Assembly: GCF_014203595.1 (NCBI RefSeq)
Contig: NZ_JACHJK010000001.1
Location: 250,582-314,581, forward strand
Length of the DNA stretch: 64,000 nucleotides
DNA from: Streptomyces echinatus
Lineage (GTDB): Bacteria; Actinomycetota; Actinomycetes; Streptomycetales; Streptomycetaceae
Direction: 5' to 3'
The notes beneath the pieces are model-generated. The model saw only the letters and a program-made list of their open reading frames with translations, searched no databases and had not been told where the DNA came from. Both the position numbers and the translations under genes were made by a program. Of the stretch, positions 27,358-35,511 are shown piece after piece. How positions within the stretch are numbered: position 1 is the first letter of the stretch; every line of letters starts with the position of its first letter.

Positions 27358-27771
27358 ATGCGATCACAGCGCACTAGGCGCCTCGTCGCGCTGTCCGCCT
27401 CCGGTCTGCTGCTGGCAGGCGGAGCCGCGCTCGGCACGGCCGGCACCGCCTTTGCCTCCTCGGACCATGGCGACCACGGTTCCTACAGCTGGGACAGTGG
27501 CGACCACGGCTGGTGGGGCGACGACGATGACGACGACTACGGCTATGGCGGCGGCCATGGCGACTACGGCGACGACGACGGTGGCTACGGTGGTGACCAC
27601 GGCGGTGGCTACGGCGGTGACCACGGTGGTGGTTACGGTGGTGGCGACCACGGCGGTGGCGGCGGCGACCACGGCGGCGGTGGCGGCGACCACGGCGGCG
27701 GTGGCGGCGGTCACGGCGGCGGCGGTGGCGGCGGTCACGGCGGTGGCGGCGGAGGAGGGGGCGGTCACTGA
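27358..27771 (+). CDS. Secreted Gly/His/Asp-rich low-complexity protein
   Basis: 137-aa exported protein. ATG chosen because GGAAGG lies 7 nt upstream. A Sec signal (RTRR, then a hydrophobic stretch, cleavage near AFA/SSDHG around residue 35) is followed by about 100 residues made almost only of Gly, His, Asp, Tyr. These are irregular repeats GGYGGDHGG then GGGGDHGGGGG and finally a Gly-His tail. No folded domain is evident. The density of His and Asp suggests metal binding or a cell-wall/extracellular matrix role, but that is inference. The DNA is a GGC/GGT/CAC repeat array, prone to slippage, so copy number may vary between strains. Confidence 0.8.
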   Translation: MRSQRTRRLVALSASGLLLAGGAALGTAGTAFASSDHGDHGSYSWDSGDHGWWGDDDDDDYGYGGGHGDYGDDDGGYGGDHGGGYGGDHGGGYGGGDHGGGGGDHGGGGGDHGGGGGGHGGGGGGGHGGGGGGGGGH

Positions 27772-27794
27772 ACCGACGACGGACTGACCACGAC

Positions 27795-27820
27795 GTGCGG
27801 CCCCGGCCCGGGGGCCGCAC
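27795..27820. terminator. Bidirectional terminator
   Basis: GTGCGGCCCC (27795-27804) pairs perfectly with GGGGCCGCAC (27811-27820) over a 6-nt loop, between the convergent Gly-rich protein gene and the phosphatase gene. Confidence 0.85.
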
Positions 27821-27841
27821 CTCCGCGTGGTCGCCGCCGCG

Positions 27842-28630
27842 TCAGGCCAGGTTCGCCGCGGCGAGCAGATAGGCCGTCATCGGGTCGTAGTGGCGCGGGC
27901 TGACCACGTGGTCGTCGAGCGGGACGACCACCTGCAGGGTGCCCTCCGCCTCGGCGAGGAACAGCGCCGGGTCGTTGCAGTCGGCGTACCCGACGGAGTC
28001 GACACCGTGCTGTCCCGCGTACCCGGCCCAGCCGTGGTCGGCCACCACCAGGTCCGGCAGCGGGCGCCCCTCGCGCTCAAGTCCGGTCAGAATGGCCCGC
28101 ATCGGCTCCCCGGAGTGGGTGTGCCAGAGCGTCGCCCCGTGCTCCAGCACGGCGACGTCCGCGAACTGCATCACGTAACCCTCGTCCGTCTGCAGCCCGT
28201 CCGGGATCACCACGATCTCGCAGCCGGCGGCGCGCAGCGCGGCGGCCGTGGCGCGGTGCACGTCCAGCAGGCCGCCCGGGTGACCGGTCGCGAACAGCAC
28301 CCGCTGGCGCCCCTCGGCCGCCTTGCGCAGCCGCGCCGCCAGCCGCTCCAGCGCGTCCACGGTCAGCTCGGGGTCGATGGTGTCCTGCCCGTACCGGTAC
28401 TCGGGATCGTCGTTGACGCCGACCCGCTCCGCCATGACCGCGAGCACGTCCTGCTCGTCCGTCCAGCGGTCGCCCAGCTCCAGGCCGAACCAGAAGTTGC
28501 GGACCCCGTTGGCGAGCTGACGGTAGTGGGAGAGGTTGTTCTCGCGGGGCGTGGCGACGTCCCCCGCGATACGGGTTCGCACCAGGTGGTCGACGAGCTG
28601 GGCGCGGCTGGGTGTCCCGGATATCGGCAT
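27842..28630 (-). CDS. Conserved actinobacterial protein usually named phosphatase
   Basis: 262-aa cytoplasmic protein found throughout Streptomyces and commonly labelled phosphatase; I do not see a classical HAD, PAP2 or HP catalytic signature. Conserved-looking blocks are DVATPRENNLSHYRQLANGVRNFWFGLELGDRW, here seen as separate NLSHYRQLANG and FGLELGDRWTDEQDV, then LFATGHPGGLLDVHRA, LEHGATLWHTHSGEPM and LVVADHGWAGYAGQHGVDSV, rich in His and Asp that could bind metal. Start is unsure: ATG 28630 (MPISGTPSR) and ATG 28639 are both possible and neither has a clear ribosome site. It lies directly downstream of the PucR gene on the same strand (78-nt gap). Confidence 0.75.
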   Translation of the reverse strand: MPISGTPSRAQLVDHLVRTRIAGDVATPRENNLSHYRQLANGVRNFWFGLELGDRWTDEQDVLAVMAERVGVNDDPEYRYGQDTIDPELTVDALERLAARLRKAAEGRQRVLFATGHPGGLLDVHRATAAALRAAGCEIVVIPDGLQTDEGYVMQFADVAVLEHGATLWHTHSGEPMRAILTGLEREGRPLPDLVVADHGWAGYAGQHGVDSVGYADCNDPALFLAEAEGTLQVVVPLDDHVVSPRHYDPMTAYLLAAANLA

Positions 28631-28708
28631 GCCTTCCATTGTGAGGCAGCGCGCCGCGGGAGTCTTCGGCATATCGGCCCCTGGGACAGGCGTCACTCGC
28701 CCCTGCCG

Positions 28709-30505
28709 TCAGCCCCGTCGCAGCGCGAACCACAGCTCCATGCGTACGTCCGGGTCGTCCAGGTCGGCCCCCAACAGGCCCGCGCAGCGGGCGATCCGCT
28801 GCCGGACGGTGTTGCGGTGCACGCCCAGCGCCACCGCCGCACGGTCCCAACTGCCGTGCAGCGACAGCCAGCTGCGCAGGGTCTCGGCGAGCGCGGGCTG
28901 TCCCGAGAGAGGGGCGAGCAGGGACCGGGCGTGCGTCTCGGCGTCCGCCGGCGGCACCAGGTCCGCCAGCGCGGGGCGGGCGGCGTGCCGGAGCAGCGGG
29001 GCGCGGGTGGCGCGGGCCCGGGCGAGGGCACGGGCGGCCTGGGTGTCGGCGGCCGGCCACTCGTGCGGCTCGGCCGGGGCACTCACCCCGAGCGTCCAGC
29101 CGGGCTGCGGCGCCGGTTCCCGGTCCGCCGGCACCAGCACCCGTACGACGTCCCCGCCGAGGTCGACCAGCGGCGAACCCAGGGCGGCGCCGAGCGCGGA
29201 GGCGGCGACCGGGTCCGGGGCCTGGGCCTCCGGCCGGGCGTGCACGACGAGCCACCGCCCGGCGCCGAGCAGCGGGGCCACCTCCCCGGGCGGGGCGCCC
29301 AGCAGCAGCCGGACGAGCGCGGAGGACCGGGCCGCGCCGGCCCCGCTCTGGTGCTCCCCGGTCAGCAGGGTCAGCAGCACGGCGGCGATGGAGGCGATGG
29401 TGTGATCGCCGGGTTCGCGGCGGGGGGTGGCCACGCCGAGCACGAACCCCTCGCCGGCCCCGAGGGCGTACACGGCGAGGTGGGTGTCGCCGAAGGCGTC
29501 GGTGGCGGAGCTGGGCTGCGGGCGGGGCGGGGGAGCACCGGGGGCGGCCGACGGGGTGGCGGCCGGCTGGGGCCGGGCAGATGAGGTGATCGGGGTGAGC
29601 CGGGTGCCTGGTGGGGTGGTGGTCGGGTGGGGACGGGTGCCCGGTGGGGTGGTGGGCGGCTGGGGACGGGTGCCCGGTGCCGGGGGCGTGCCCGGGGCGT
29701 GGGGCCGGCGGTCGGTGGGGTCCGGGGGTGTCGTCGTCCTGGCCGCCGGCCGGACCACCCCGGCCAGCGCCGCCAGCGCCGCCCCGGCACCCTCCACCGG
29801 CTCCCGCCCCGCCCCCGCGCCGACCGCGGGCTCCCGCCCCGCCCCCGCGCCCACCACGGGTTCGCGGCTCGCCCCCGGCTCCCGGCCCGCCCCCGGGCTC
29901 GCCGCCGGCTCCCGGCCCGCGCCCGCGACCTCCGTGCCGTCGGGGCCGTACAGCACCGCCCGACCGCCCAGGCGCTGGGCCAGCTGGCGCAGCACGGACG
30001 GGACCGGATCCTGCCGTGCGGCGGCCACCGCGAGGCTCTGCTGGGCCTCGGTGACGCGCCGCAGCTCCGCCAGCCGGGCCTGCGCCATCAGCTGCCACAC
30101 CGCGCGGGCCACGCCGGAGAACGTGGTCTGCGGCGGGACCTCCAGCAGCGGCAGGCGCCGGCTCTCGCAGGCGGCGACCAGGGCCGGCGGCACCGTGTCG
30201 TGCACGGGTGCCAGCCCGAAGCCGAGGGCCGCGCCGCCCGCCGCGACGATCCGGGAGACGTAGTCGTCGAAGTACGCGCTCACGTCCGGCCCCTCCGGGA
30301 TGTGCACCCCGGCCGTCAGCAGCAGCTCGCCGCCCAGCAGGTACGGGTACGGGTCGGCCATCTCCGAGGTGTGCGCCCAGTGGATCACGATCCCCGGGTC
30401 CGTCGGCCCGGCGATCTGCCGCAGCCCCAGGTCCTCCCTGGCCAGCAGGGCCGACAGCGTGACCGGTGGGGTCGGTGGGACGGCTGGGGTGATCGTCTCC
30501 GGCAT
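28709..30505 (-). CDS. PucR-family transcriptional regulator with a proline-rich insert
   Basis: 598-aa regulator. The N-terminal PucR domain (about 15-140) has TLSALLAREDLGLRQIAG and GGELLLTAGV. The middle is GAF/CdaR-like but interrupted by roughly 140 residues (about 215-355) of low-complexity repeats first of A-G-R-E-P type, then T/P-rich (TPPGTRPHPTT). The C-terminal PucR helix-turn-helix is typical: LRSWLSLHGSWDRAAVALGV then HRNTVRQRIARCAGLLGADL. ATG chosen 11 nt after GGAGG; ATG at 30523 is an alternative. It is divergent from the symporter/ureohydrolase/ThDP-enzyme operon and is probably its regulator; PucR proteins usually sense nitrogen-rich metabolites. Confidence 0.88.
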   Translation of the reverse strand: MPETITPAVPPTPPVTLSALLAREDLGLRQIAGPTDPGIVIHWAHTSEMADPYPYLLGGELLLTAGVHIPEGPDVSAYFDDYVSRIVAAGGAALGFGLAPVHDTVPPALVAACESRRLPLLEVPPQTTFSGVARAVWQLMAQARLAELRRVTEAQQSLAVAAARQDPVPSVLRQLAQRLGGRAVLYGPDGTEVAGAGREPAASPGAGREPGASREPVVGAGAGREPAVGAGAGREPVEGAGAALAALAGVVRPAARTTTPPDPTDRRPHAPGTPPAPGTRPQPPTTPPGTRPHPTTTPPGTRLTPITSSARPQPAATPSAAPGAPPPRPQPSSATDAFGDTHLAVYALGAGEGFVLGVATPRREPGDHTIASIAAVLLTLLTGEHQSGAGAARSSALVRLLLGAPPGEVAPLLGAGRWLVVHARPEAQAPDPVAASALGAALGSPLVDLGGDVVRVLVPADREPAPQPGWTLGVSAPAEPHEWPAADTQAARALARARATRAPLLRHAARPALADLVPPADAETHARSLLAPLSGQPALAETLRSWLSLHGSWDRAAVALGVHRNTVRQRIARCAGLLGADLDDPDVRMELWFALRRG

Positions 30506-30532
30506 GATGTGCGTTTCCTCCATCCCGTCCCG

Positions 30533-30547
30533 TTCATATGGATGAAA
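30533..30547. promoter_or_regulatory. Candidate PucR operator
   Basis: TTCATATGGATGAAA contains inverted arms TTCAT/ATGAA with a 4-bp spacer, 28 nt before the PucR ATG in the divergent promoter region. A related TCATATGAAA sequence occurs at 32203-32212, just ahead of the ureohydrolase gene. Candidate only. Confidence 0.4.
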
Positions 30548-30739
30548 CGTACTCTTCGCAGTCGCTTTCCAGCCACCTAGTGTCGACACCGAACGGCAGC
30601 CGCGGGTACGGGCGGATGTCCCCGCGATCCGCTGCCGTCACCCCCGTCTCCGGAGCACCCCTTCTCCCCCGAGGGGCCCGCCCGGAGACCCCCGTATCTG
30701 CACGACACGCCACCGACAGTGCGCGAAGGAGGGCCCCAC

Positions 30740-32200
30740 ATGGCCGTCGACTACACAGTGATCGTCGTCTATCTCGCCGGCATGCTGGCCATGGGCTGGT
30801 GGGGCATGCGCCGCGCCAAGTCCAAGAGCGAGTTCCTGGTGGCCGGCCGGCGCCTCGGCCCGGCGATGTACTCCGGCACCATGGCGGCGATCGTCCTCGG
30901 CGGCGCGTCCACCATCGGCGGTGTGGGTCTCGGCTACCAGTACGGGCTCTCCGGCGCCTGGATGGTCTTCACCATCGGCCTCGGCCTGCTCGCCCTGTCG
31001 GTCTTCTTCTCCGCGCGCATCGCCCGCCTGAAGGTCTACACCGTCTCCGAGATGCTGGACCTGCGCTACGGCGGCCGGGCCGGTGTGATCTCGGGCGTGG
31101 TCATGTGGGCGTACACCCTCATGCTGGCGGTGACCTCGACCATCGCCTACGCCACGATCTTCGACGTCCTGTTCGACCTGAACCGCACGGTCTCGATCAT
31201 CATCGGCGGCGCGATCGTCGTCGCGTACTCGACCCTCGGCGGGATGTGGTCCATCACGCTGACCGACATGGTCCAGTTCGTCGTCAAGACCATCGGCGTG
31301 CTCCTGCTCCTGCTGCCCATCGCGGTGGTCAAGGCGGGCGGCTTCTCGGAGATGAAGGCCAAGCTGCCGACCGAGTACTTCGACCCGCTGGGCATCGGCG
31401 GCGAGACGATCTTCACCTACGTCCTGATCTACACCTTCGGCATGCTGATCGGCCAGGACATCTGGCAGCGCGTGTTCACCGCCCGCAGCGACAGGACCGC
31501 CAAGTGGGGCGGCACGGTGGCCGGAACCTACTGTCTGGTCTACGCCCTCGCCGGCGCGGTGATCGGCACGGCCGCCAAGGTGCTCTATCCCCACCTCGGC
31601 AGCCCGGACGACGCCTTCGCCACCATCGTCAAGGACGAACTCCCCATCGGCGTGCGCGGCCTGGTGCTCGCCGCCGCCCTGGCCGCCGTGATGTCGACCT
31701 CCTCCGGCGCCCTGATCGCCTGTGCCACCGTCGCCAACAACGACATCTGGTCGCGACTGCGCGGGATGGTCCGGCGGGACGGCGAGGAGCACGACGAGGT
31801 CGCGGGCAACCGCGCCTTCATCCTGATCATGGGCGTCGGCGTGATCGGCACCGCGATCGCGCTGAACAACGTGGTCGAGGCGCTCACCGTGGCCTACAAC
31901 CTCCTCGTCGGCGGCCTGCTCGTGCCCATCCTCGGCGGCCTGCTGTGGAAGCGCGGCACCGTCCAGGGCGCCCTGGCCTCGGTGATCGTCGGCGGCCTCG
32001 CCGTGATCGGCCTGATGGCCGGCTACGGCATCCTCGCCAATGAGCCCGTCTACTACGGCCTGCTGGCCTCCCTCGCGGTCTACGTCGCCGTCTCCCTGGC
32101 GACGAAGCCCACCGACGAGAGCGTCCTCGCCACCTGGCGCGAGCGCCTCGCCGGGCGGTCCCCCGAGCTTCCGTCCGAACCGGTCCCGACTCCCCAGTAG
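30740..32200 (+). CDS. Sodium:solute symporter (SSS family)
   Basis: 486-aa membrane transporter of the SSS/PutP family with about 12-13 hydrophobic segments. Family features: [21 protein letters not shown] (TM1-2 unwound region), [20 protein letters not shown], the [14 protein letters not shown] loop and [21 protein letters not shown] (TM8-9, with the Ser/Thr that ligate Na+ in relatives). ATG follows GAAGGAGGG by about 7 nt. It leads an operon with an agmatinase/guanidinobutyrase-type enzyme and a ThDP enzyme, so its substrate may be a guanidino compound, agmatine or a related amine; this is inferred from context, not from the transporter sequence. Confidence 0.92.
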   Translation: MAVDYTVIVVYLAGMLAMGWWGMRRAKSKSEFLVAGRRLGPAMYSGTMAAIVLGGASTIGGVGLGYQYGLSGAWMVFTIGLGLLALSVFFSARIARLKVYTVSEMLDLRYGGRAGVISGVVMWAYTLMLAVTSTIAYATIFDVLFDLNRTVSIIIGGAIVVAYSTLGGMWSITLTDMVQFVVKTIGVLLLLLPIAVVKAGGFSEMKAKLPTEYFDPLGIGGETIFTYVLIYTFGMLIGQDIWQRVFTARSDRTAKWGGTVAGTYCLVYALAGAVIGTAAKVLYPHLGSPDDAFATIVKDELPIGVRGLVLAAALAAVMSTSSGALIACATVANNDIWSRLRGMVRRDGEEHDEVAGNRAFILIMGVGVIGTAIALNNVVEALTVAYNLLVGGLLVPILGGLLWKRGTVQGALASVIVGGLAVIGLMAGYGILANEPVYYGLLASLAVYVAVSLATKPTDESVLATWRERLAGRSPELPSEPVPTPQ

Positions 32201-32256
32201 AGTCATATGAAAAGCAGTACATGCGCGATGAAGCGCAAGAAAGAAGGCATTTCACT

Positions 32257-33237
32257 ATGAGCAGCAACGAGACGCCCCGCGGCCCTGTCGACTCCTCCCG
32301 CATCCCGCGGTACGCCGGCCCCGCGACCTTCGCCCGGCTGCCCCGCCTCGACGAGGTCGGCACCGCCGACGTCGCCGTCGTGGGCGTGCCGTTCGACTCC
32401 GGCGTCTCGTACCGGCCGGGCGCCCGCTTCGGCGGCAACGCCATCCGCGAGGCGTCCCGGCTGCTGCGCCCCTACAACCCCGCGCAGGACGCCTCGCCCT
32501 TCGCCCTCGCCCAGGTCGCGGACGGCGGCGACATCGCCGTGAACCCGTTCAACATCAACGAGGCCGTCGACACCATCGAGGCCGCGGCCGACGACCTGCT
32601 CGGCACCGGCGCCCGCCTGATGACCCTCGGCGGCGACCACACCATCGCGCTGCCGCTGCTCCGCTCGGTCGCGAAGAAGCACGGCCCGGTCGCCCTGCTG
32701 CACTTCGACGCCCACCTGGACACCTGGGACACCTACTTCGGCGCCGAGTACACGCACGGCACCCCGTTCCGCCGCGCGGTGGAGGAGGGCATCCTCGACA
32801 CCTCCGCCCTCTCCCACGTCGGCACCCGCGGGCCGCTGTACGGCAAGCAGGACCTCACCGACGACGAGAAGATGGGCTTCGGCATCGTCACCTCCGCGGA
32901 CGTCTACCGCCGGGGCGCCGACGAGGTCGCCGACCAGCTCCGCCAGCGCATCGGCGACCGCCCGCTGTACATCTCCATCGACATCGACTGCCTCGACCCG
33001 GCCCACGCGCCCGGCACCGGCACCCCGGAGGCGGGCGGCATGACCTCCCGCGAGCTGCTGGAGATCCTGCGCGGTCTGGCGTCCTGCAACCTGGTGTCGG
33101 CCGACGTGGTCGAGGTCGCCCCGGCGTACGACCACGCCGAGATCACCTCGGTCGCGGCCTCCCACACCGCCTACGAACTCACCACCATCATGAGCCGCCA
33201 GATCGCGGCGGCCCGGAAGGACGCGGAAGCGAAGTGA
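32257..33237 (+). CDS. speB: Ureohydrolase: agmatinase or guanidinobutyrase
   Basis: 326-aa arginase-fold Mn2+ enzyme releasing urea from a guanidino substrate. Metal ligands are in [11 protein letters not shown] (His), FDAHLDTWD (Asp-x-His-x-Asp) and [19 protein letters not shown] (Asp-x-Asp). N-terminal [14 protein letters not shown] and [16 protein letters not shown] are typical of the agmatinase/guanidinobutyrase branch. The length is normal. ATG with GAAGG 9 nt upstream; 56 nt after the symporter stop. Its TGA overlaps the GTG of the ThDP enzyme. The symbol speB is the usual automated name; given the AruI-like neighbour, 4-guanidinobutyrate is at least as likely a substrate as agmatine. 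Confidence 0.92.
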   Translation: MSSNETPRGPVDSSRIPRYAGPATFARLPRLDEVGTADVAVVGVPFDSGVSYRPGARFGGNAIREASRLLRPYNPAQDASPFALAQVADGGDIAVNPFNINEAVDTIEAAADDLLGTGARLMTLGGDHTIALPLLRSVAKKHGPVALLHFDAHLDTWDTYFGAEYTHGTPFRRAVEEGILDTSALSHVGTRGPLYGKQDLTDDEKMGFGIVTSADVYRRGADEVADQLRQRIGDRPLYISIDIDCLDPAHAPGTGTPEAGGMTSRELLEILRGLASCNLVSADVVEVAPAYDHAEITSVAASHTAYELTTIMSRQIAAARKDAEAK

Positions 33238-34919
33238 CTCACGACCACGACCTGGTACTCCGCCCGACCGAGGCGCAGATCACCGCCGCCCTGAACCCTC
33301 CCCCGGGGCGCAACGGCGGAGACCTGGTCGTGGAGACGCTGGCCGGGCTCGGCGCGACCACGGTCTTCGGCCTGCCCGGCCAGCACGCGCTCGGCATGTT
33401 CGACGCCCTGCGCCGCTCCTCGCTGCGCTACATCGGCCTCCGGGTGGAGAACAACGCGGGCTTCGCGGCCGACGCCTACGGCAGGATCACCGGCGAGGCG
33501 GCCCCGCTCCTGCTCTCGACCGGCCCGGGCGCGCTGACCTCCCTCGCGGCCCTCCAGGAGGCGGCGGCCGCCTCCGCCCCCGTCCTGGCGATCAGCAGCC
33601 AGATCCCCACGGCGGGCCTGGGCGGCGGCCGGCACGGCTACCTCCACGAACTCCCCGACCAGGCGGCCTCGTTCCGCGGCGTCGTCAAGTCGGTCCACAC
33701 CGTCCGCACCCAGTCACAGATCCCCTCCGCGATCGCGGCGGCCTGGCAGTCGGCGCTGACCGCCCCGCACGGCCCGGTGTGGGTGGAGATCCCGCAGGAC
33801 GTGCTCCTCGCCGAGACCGCCCTGCCGGTGGTGACGGCGATGGACGCGACCCCGGACGACCTGGTCCCGCGCCCCGAGCTGACGGCGGTGGCCGCCGACC
33901 TGCTGTCGAAGGCGGCCCGTCCGGCGATCATCGCCGGCGGCGGAGTCGTACGGTCCGACGCCTCCGGCAAGCTCCTCCAGCTCGCCGAGAAGCTGGACGC
34001 GCCCGTGGTCACCACCTTCGGCGGCAAGGGTGCCTTCCCCTGGGAACACCCGCTGTCGATGCGGTCCTGGCTGGAGGACCGCCACACCACGGACCTCCTG
34101 GAGGACGCGGACGTCCTGCTGGTGGTCGGCTCCGGCCTCGGCGAACTGTCCTCCAACTACCACACGTTCAAGCCCCGTGGCCGAGTGATCCAGATCGAGG
34201 CCGACGCCGGCAAGCTGGAGTCGAACCACCCCGCCCTGGGCATCCACGCGGACGCGCGCCTGGCTCTCCAGGCACTGCTGGAGACGGTGACCGACCGCAC
34301 CGACGCGGCGGCGCCGGAACGGGTGCGCGAGCTCCTGCGGAAGGTCGCCGACCGCATCGCGTCCCAGGAACTCACCCTGGAACAGGACGTGCTGGCGTCG
34401 GTCCGCCGGGCGCTCCCCGCCGGCTCCCCGTCCTTCTGGGACATGACGATCCTGGCGTACTGGGCCTGGTCGGCGTTCGACCCCCGGGGCGCGAACACCA
34501 TGCACTCGGCCCAGGGCGCCGGCGGCCTCGGCTACGGCTTCCCGGCGGCCCTCGGCGCGGCGGCGGCGGACCCGGCCCGGCCGGTACTGGCGGTGTCGGG
34601 CGACGGCGGAGCCCTGTACTCGATCGCCGAGCTGGCGACGGCGAAGCAGTACGACCTCCCCGTCACCTGGCTGATCGTGGACGACGGCGGCTACGGCATC
34701 CTCCGGGAGTACATGACGGACGCCTTCGGCCAGGCGACGGCGACGGAACTCACCCGCCCGGACTACGTGGCCCTGGCGGAGTCCTTCGGCGTCCCCGGGG
34801 TCCGCACGACCCCGAAGACCCTGGAGGAGGACCTGGCGAAGGCCCTGGCCTCCCCGGGCCCGTCGGTGGTCGTCCTCCCGGCGCTGCTGCGGATGTTCGC
34901 GCCGACCCACCTGGATTGA
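33234..34919 (+). CDS. Thiamine-diphosphate enzyme, 2-ketoarginine decarboxylase-like
   Basis: 561-aa ThDP enzyme of the acetolactate synthase/decarboxylase superfamily. N-terminal PYR domain has [16 protein letters not shown] and the catalytic Glu in [18 protein letters not shown]; the central domain has [12 protein letters not shown]; the C-terminal PP domain carries [24 protein letters not shown] as GDGG...YSIAEL with Asn replaced by Asp at the usual NN position ([10 protein letters not shown]). The GTG start overlaps the ureohydrolase stop (GTGA). AruI, the 2-ketoarginine decarboxylase of Pseudomonas arginine transaminase pathway, belongs to this family and feeds a guanidinobutyrase, so that reaction fits the context. 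Activity is not proven by sequence alone. Confidence 0.88.
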   Translation: MTHDHDLVLRPTEAQITAALNPPPGRNGGDLVVETLAGLGATTVFGLPGQHALGMFDALRRSSLRYIGLRVENNAGFAADAYGRITGEAAPLLLSTGPGALTSLAALQEAAAASAPVLAISSQIPTAGLGGGRHGYLHELPDQAASFRGVVKSVHTVRTQSQIPSAIAAAWQSALTAPHGPVWVEIPQDVLLAETALPVVTAMDATPDDLVPRPELTAVAADLLSKAARPAIIAGGGVVRSDASGKLLQLAEKLDAPVVTTFGGKGAFPWEHPLSMRSWLEDRHTTDLLEDADVLLVVGSGLGELSSNYHTFKPRGRVIQIEADAGKLESNHPALGIHADARLALQALLETVTDRTDAAAPERVRELLRKVADRIASQELTLEQDVLASVRRALPAGSPSFWDMTILAYWAWSAFDPRGANTMHSAQGAGGLGYGFPAALGAAAADPARPVLAVSGDGGALYSIAELATAKQYDLPVTWLIVDDGGYGILREYMTDAFGQATATELTRPDYVALAESFGVPGVRTTPKTLEEDLAKALASPGPSVVVLPALLRMFAPTHLD

Positions 34920-34939
34920 GTCCGTGCCGCCGGGCTCCT

Positions 34940-35374
34940 ATGATCATGGGCATGTCCGCCCTGCGTGAGCGTTCCGCCCACAGTCGACTGACCCCCGGTG
35001 AGCAACTCCTGGCGTACGGCTCCGTCGTCCCCGCCAAGAGCGCCAAGGGCGTCGGTGTCGGCGCGGCGGTCGCGAACCGGCTGGTCAACTCCGTCGGCGC
35101 GCAGGCCGGCGAGGCCGGCAGCATCGCCGCGCAAGTGCCGCCCACGTCCGGCGCGCTGCTGCTGCGCGTGACGGACCAGCGCGTCGGGCTGGTCCGGCCC
35201 CTGGACGGCGCCCCGGTGTGGGAGGTGCAGCGGGCCTGGGTGACCCGGGTCGAACGCCGGCCCCGGACACAGCTGATGGCCCGCTTCCGGCTGCACTTCG
35301 CCGACGGCTCCTGGCTCGCCTTCCTCACCATGCGCCGCCGCACGATCGAGCAGTTCCGCGAACTCATCGGCTGA
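34940..35374 (+). CDS. Small conserved protein, PH-like domain
   Basis: 144-aa protein if the first of three in-frame ATGs (34940, 34946, 34952) is used; none has a good Shine-Dalgarno. The sequence runs LTPGEQLLAYGSVVPAKSA, a helical Ala/Gly-rich stretch, then a beta-rich C-terminal half (LLLRVTDQRVGLVRPLDG, VWEVQRAWVTRVERRP, FRLHFADGSWLAFLTMRRR, QFRELIG). That is the strand pattern of bacterial pleckstrin-homology-like (bPH/YokE-type) domains. No signal peptide or membrane segment. Stand-alone gene 20 nt after the ThDP enzyme; function unknown. Confidence 0.75.
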   Translation: MIMGMSALRERSAHSRLTPGEQLLAYGSVVPAKSAKGVGVGAAVANRLVNSVGAQAGEAGSIAAQVPPTSGALLLRVTDQRVGLVRPLDGAPVWEVQRAWVTRVERRPRTQLMARFRLHFADGSWLAFLTMRRRTIEQFRELIG

Positions 35375-35511
35375 CCCCGGCCGGAACCCGGCCGGTCCCT
35401 CTCGGCACGGCGGCGCCGGAGCGGAACTGGTTCTGCCCGCGCGGTCGTCCTCCGTGGTGATCATGAACGTGCGGCCCTGACCAGGCTGTCACCGGCGGGG
35501 GAGTGCGAGAC

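Noticed and set aside
27580..27770. CRISPR-like or minisatellite array
   Set aside because: The repeats are in-frame codon repeats of a Gly/His/Asp protein with irregular units, not spacer-separated repeats.
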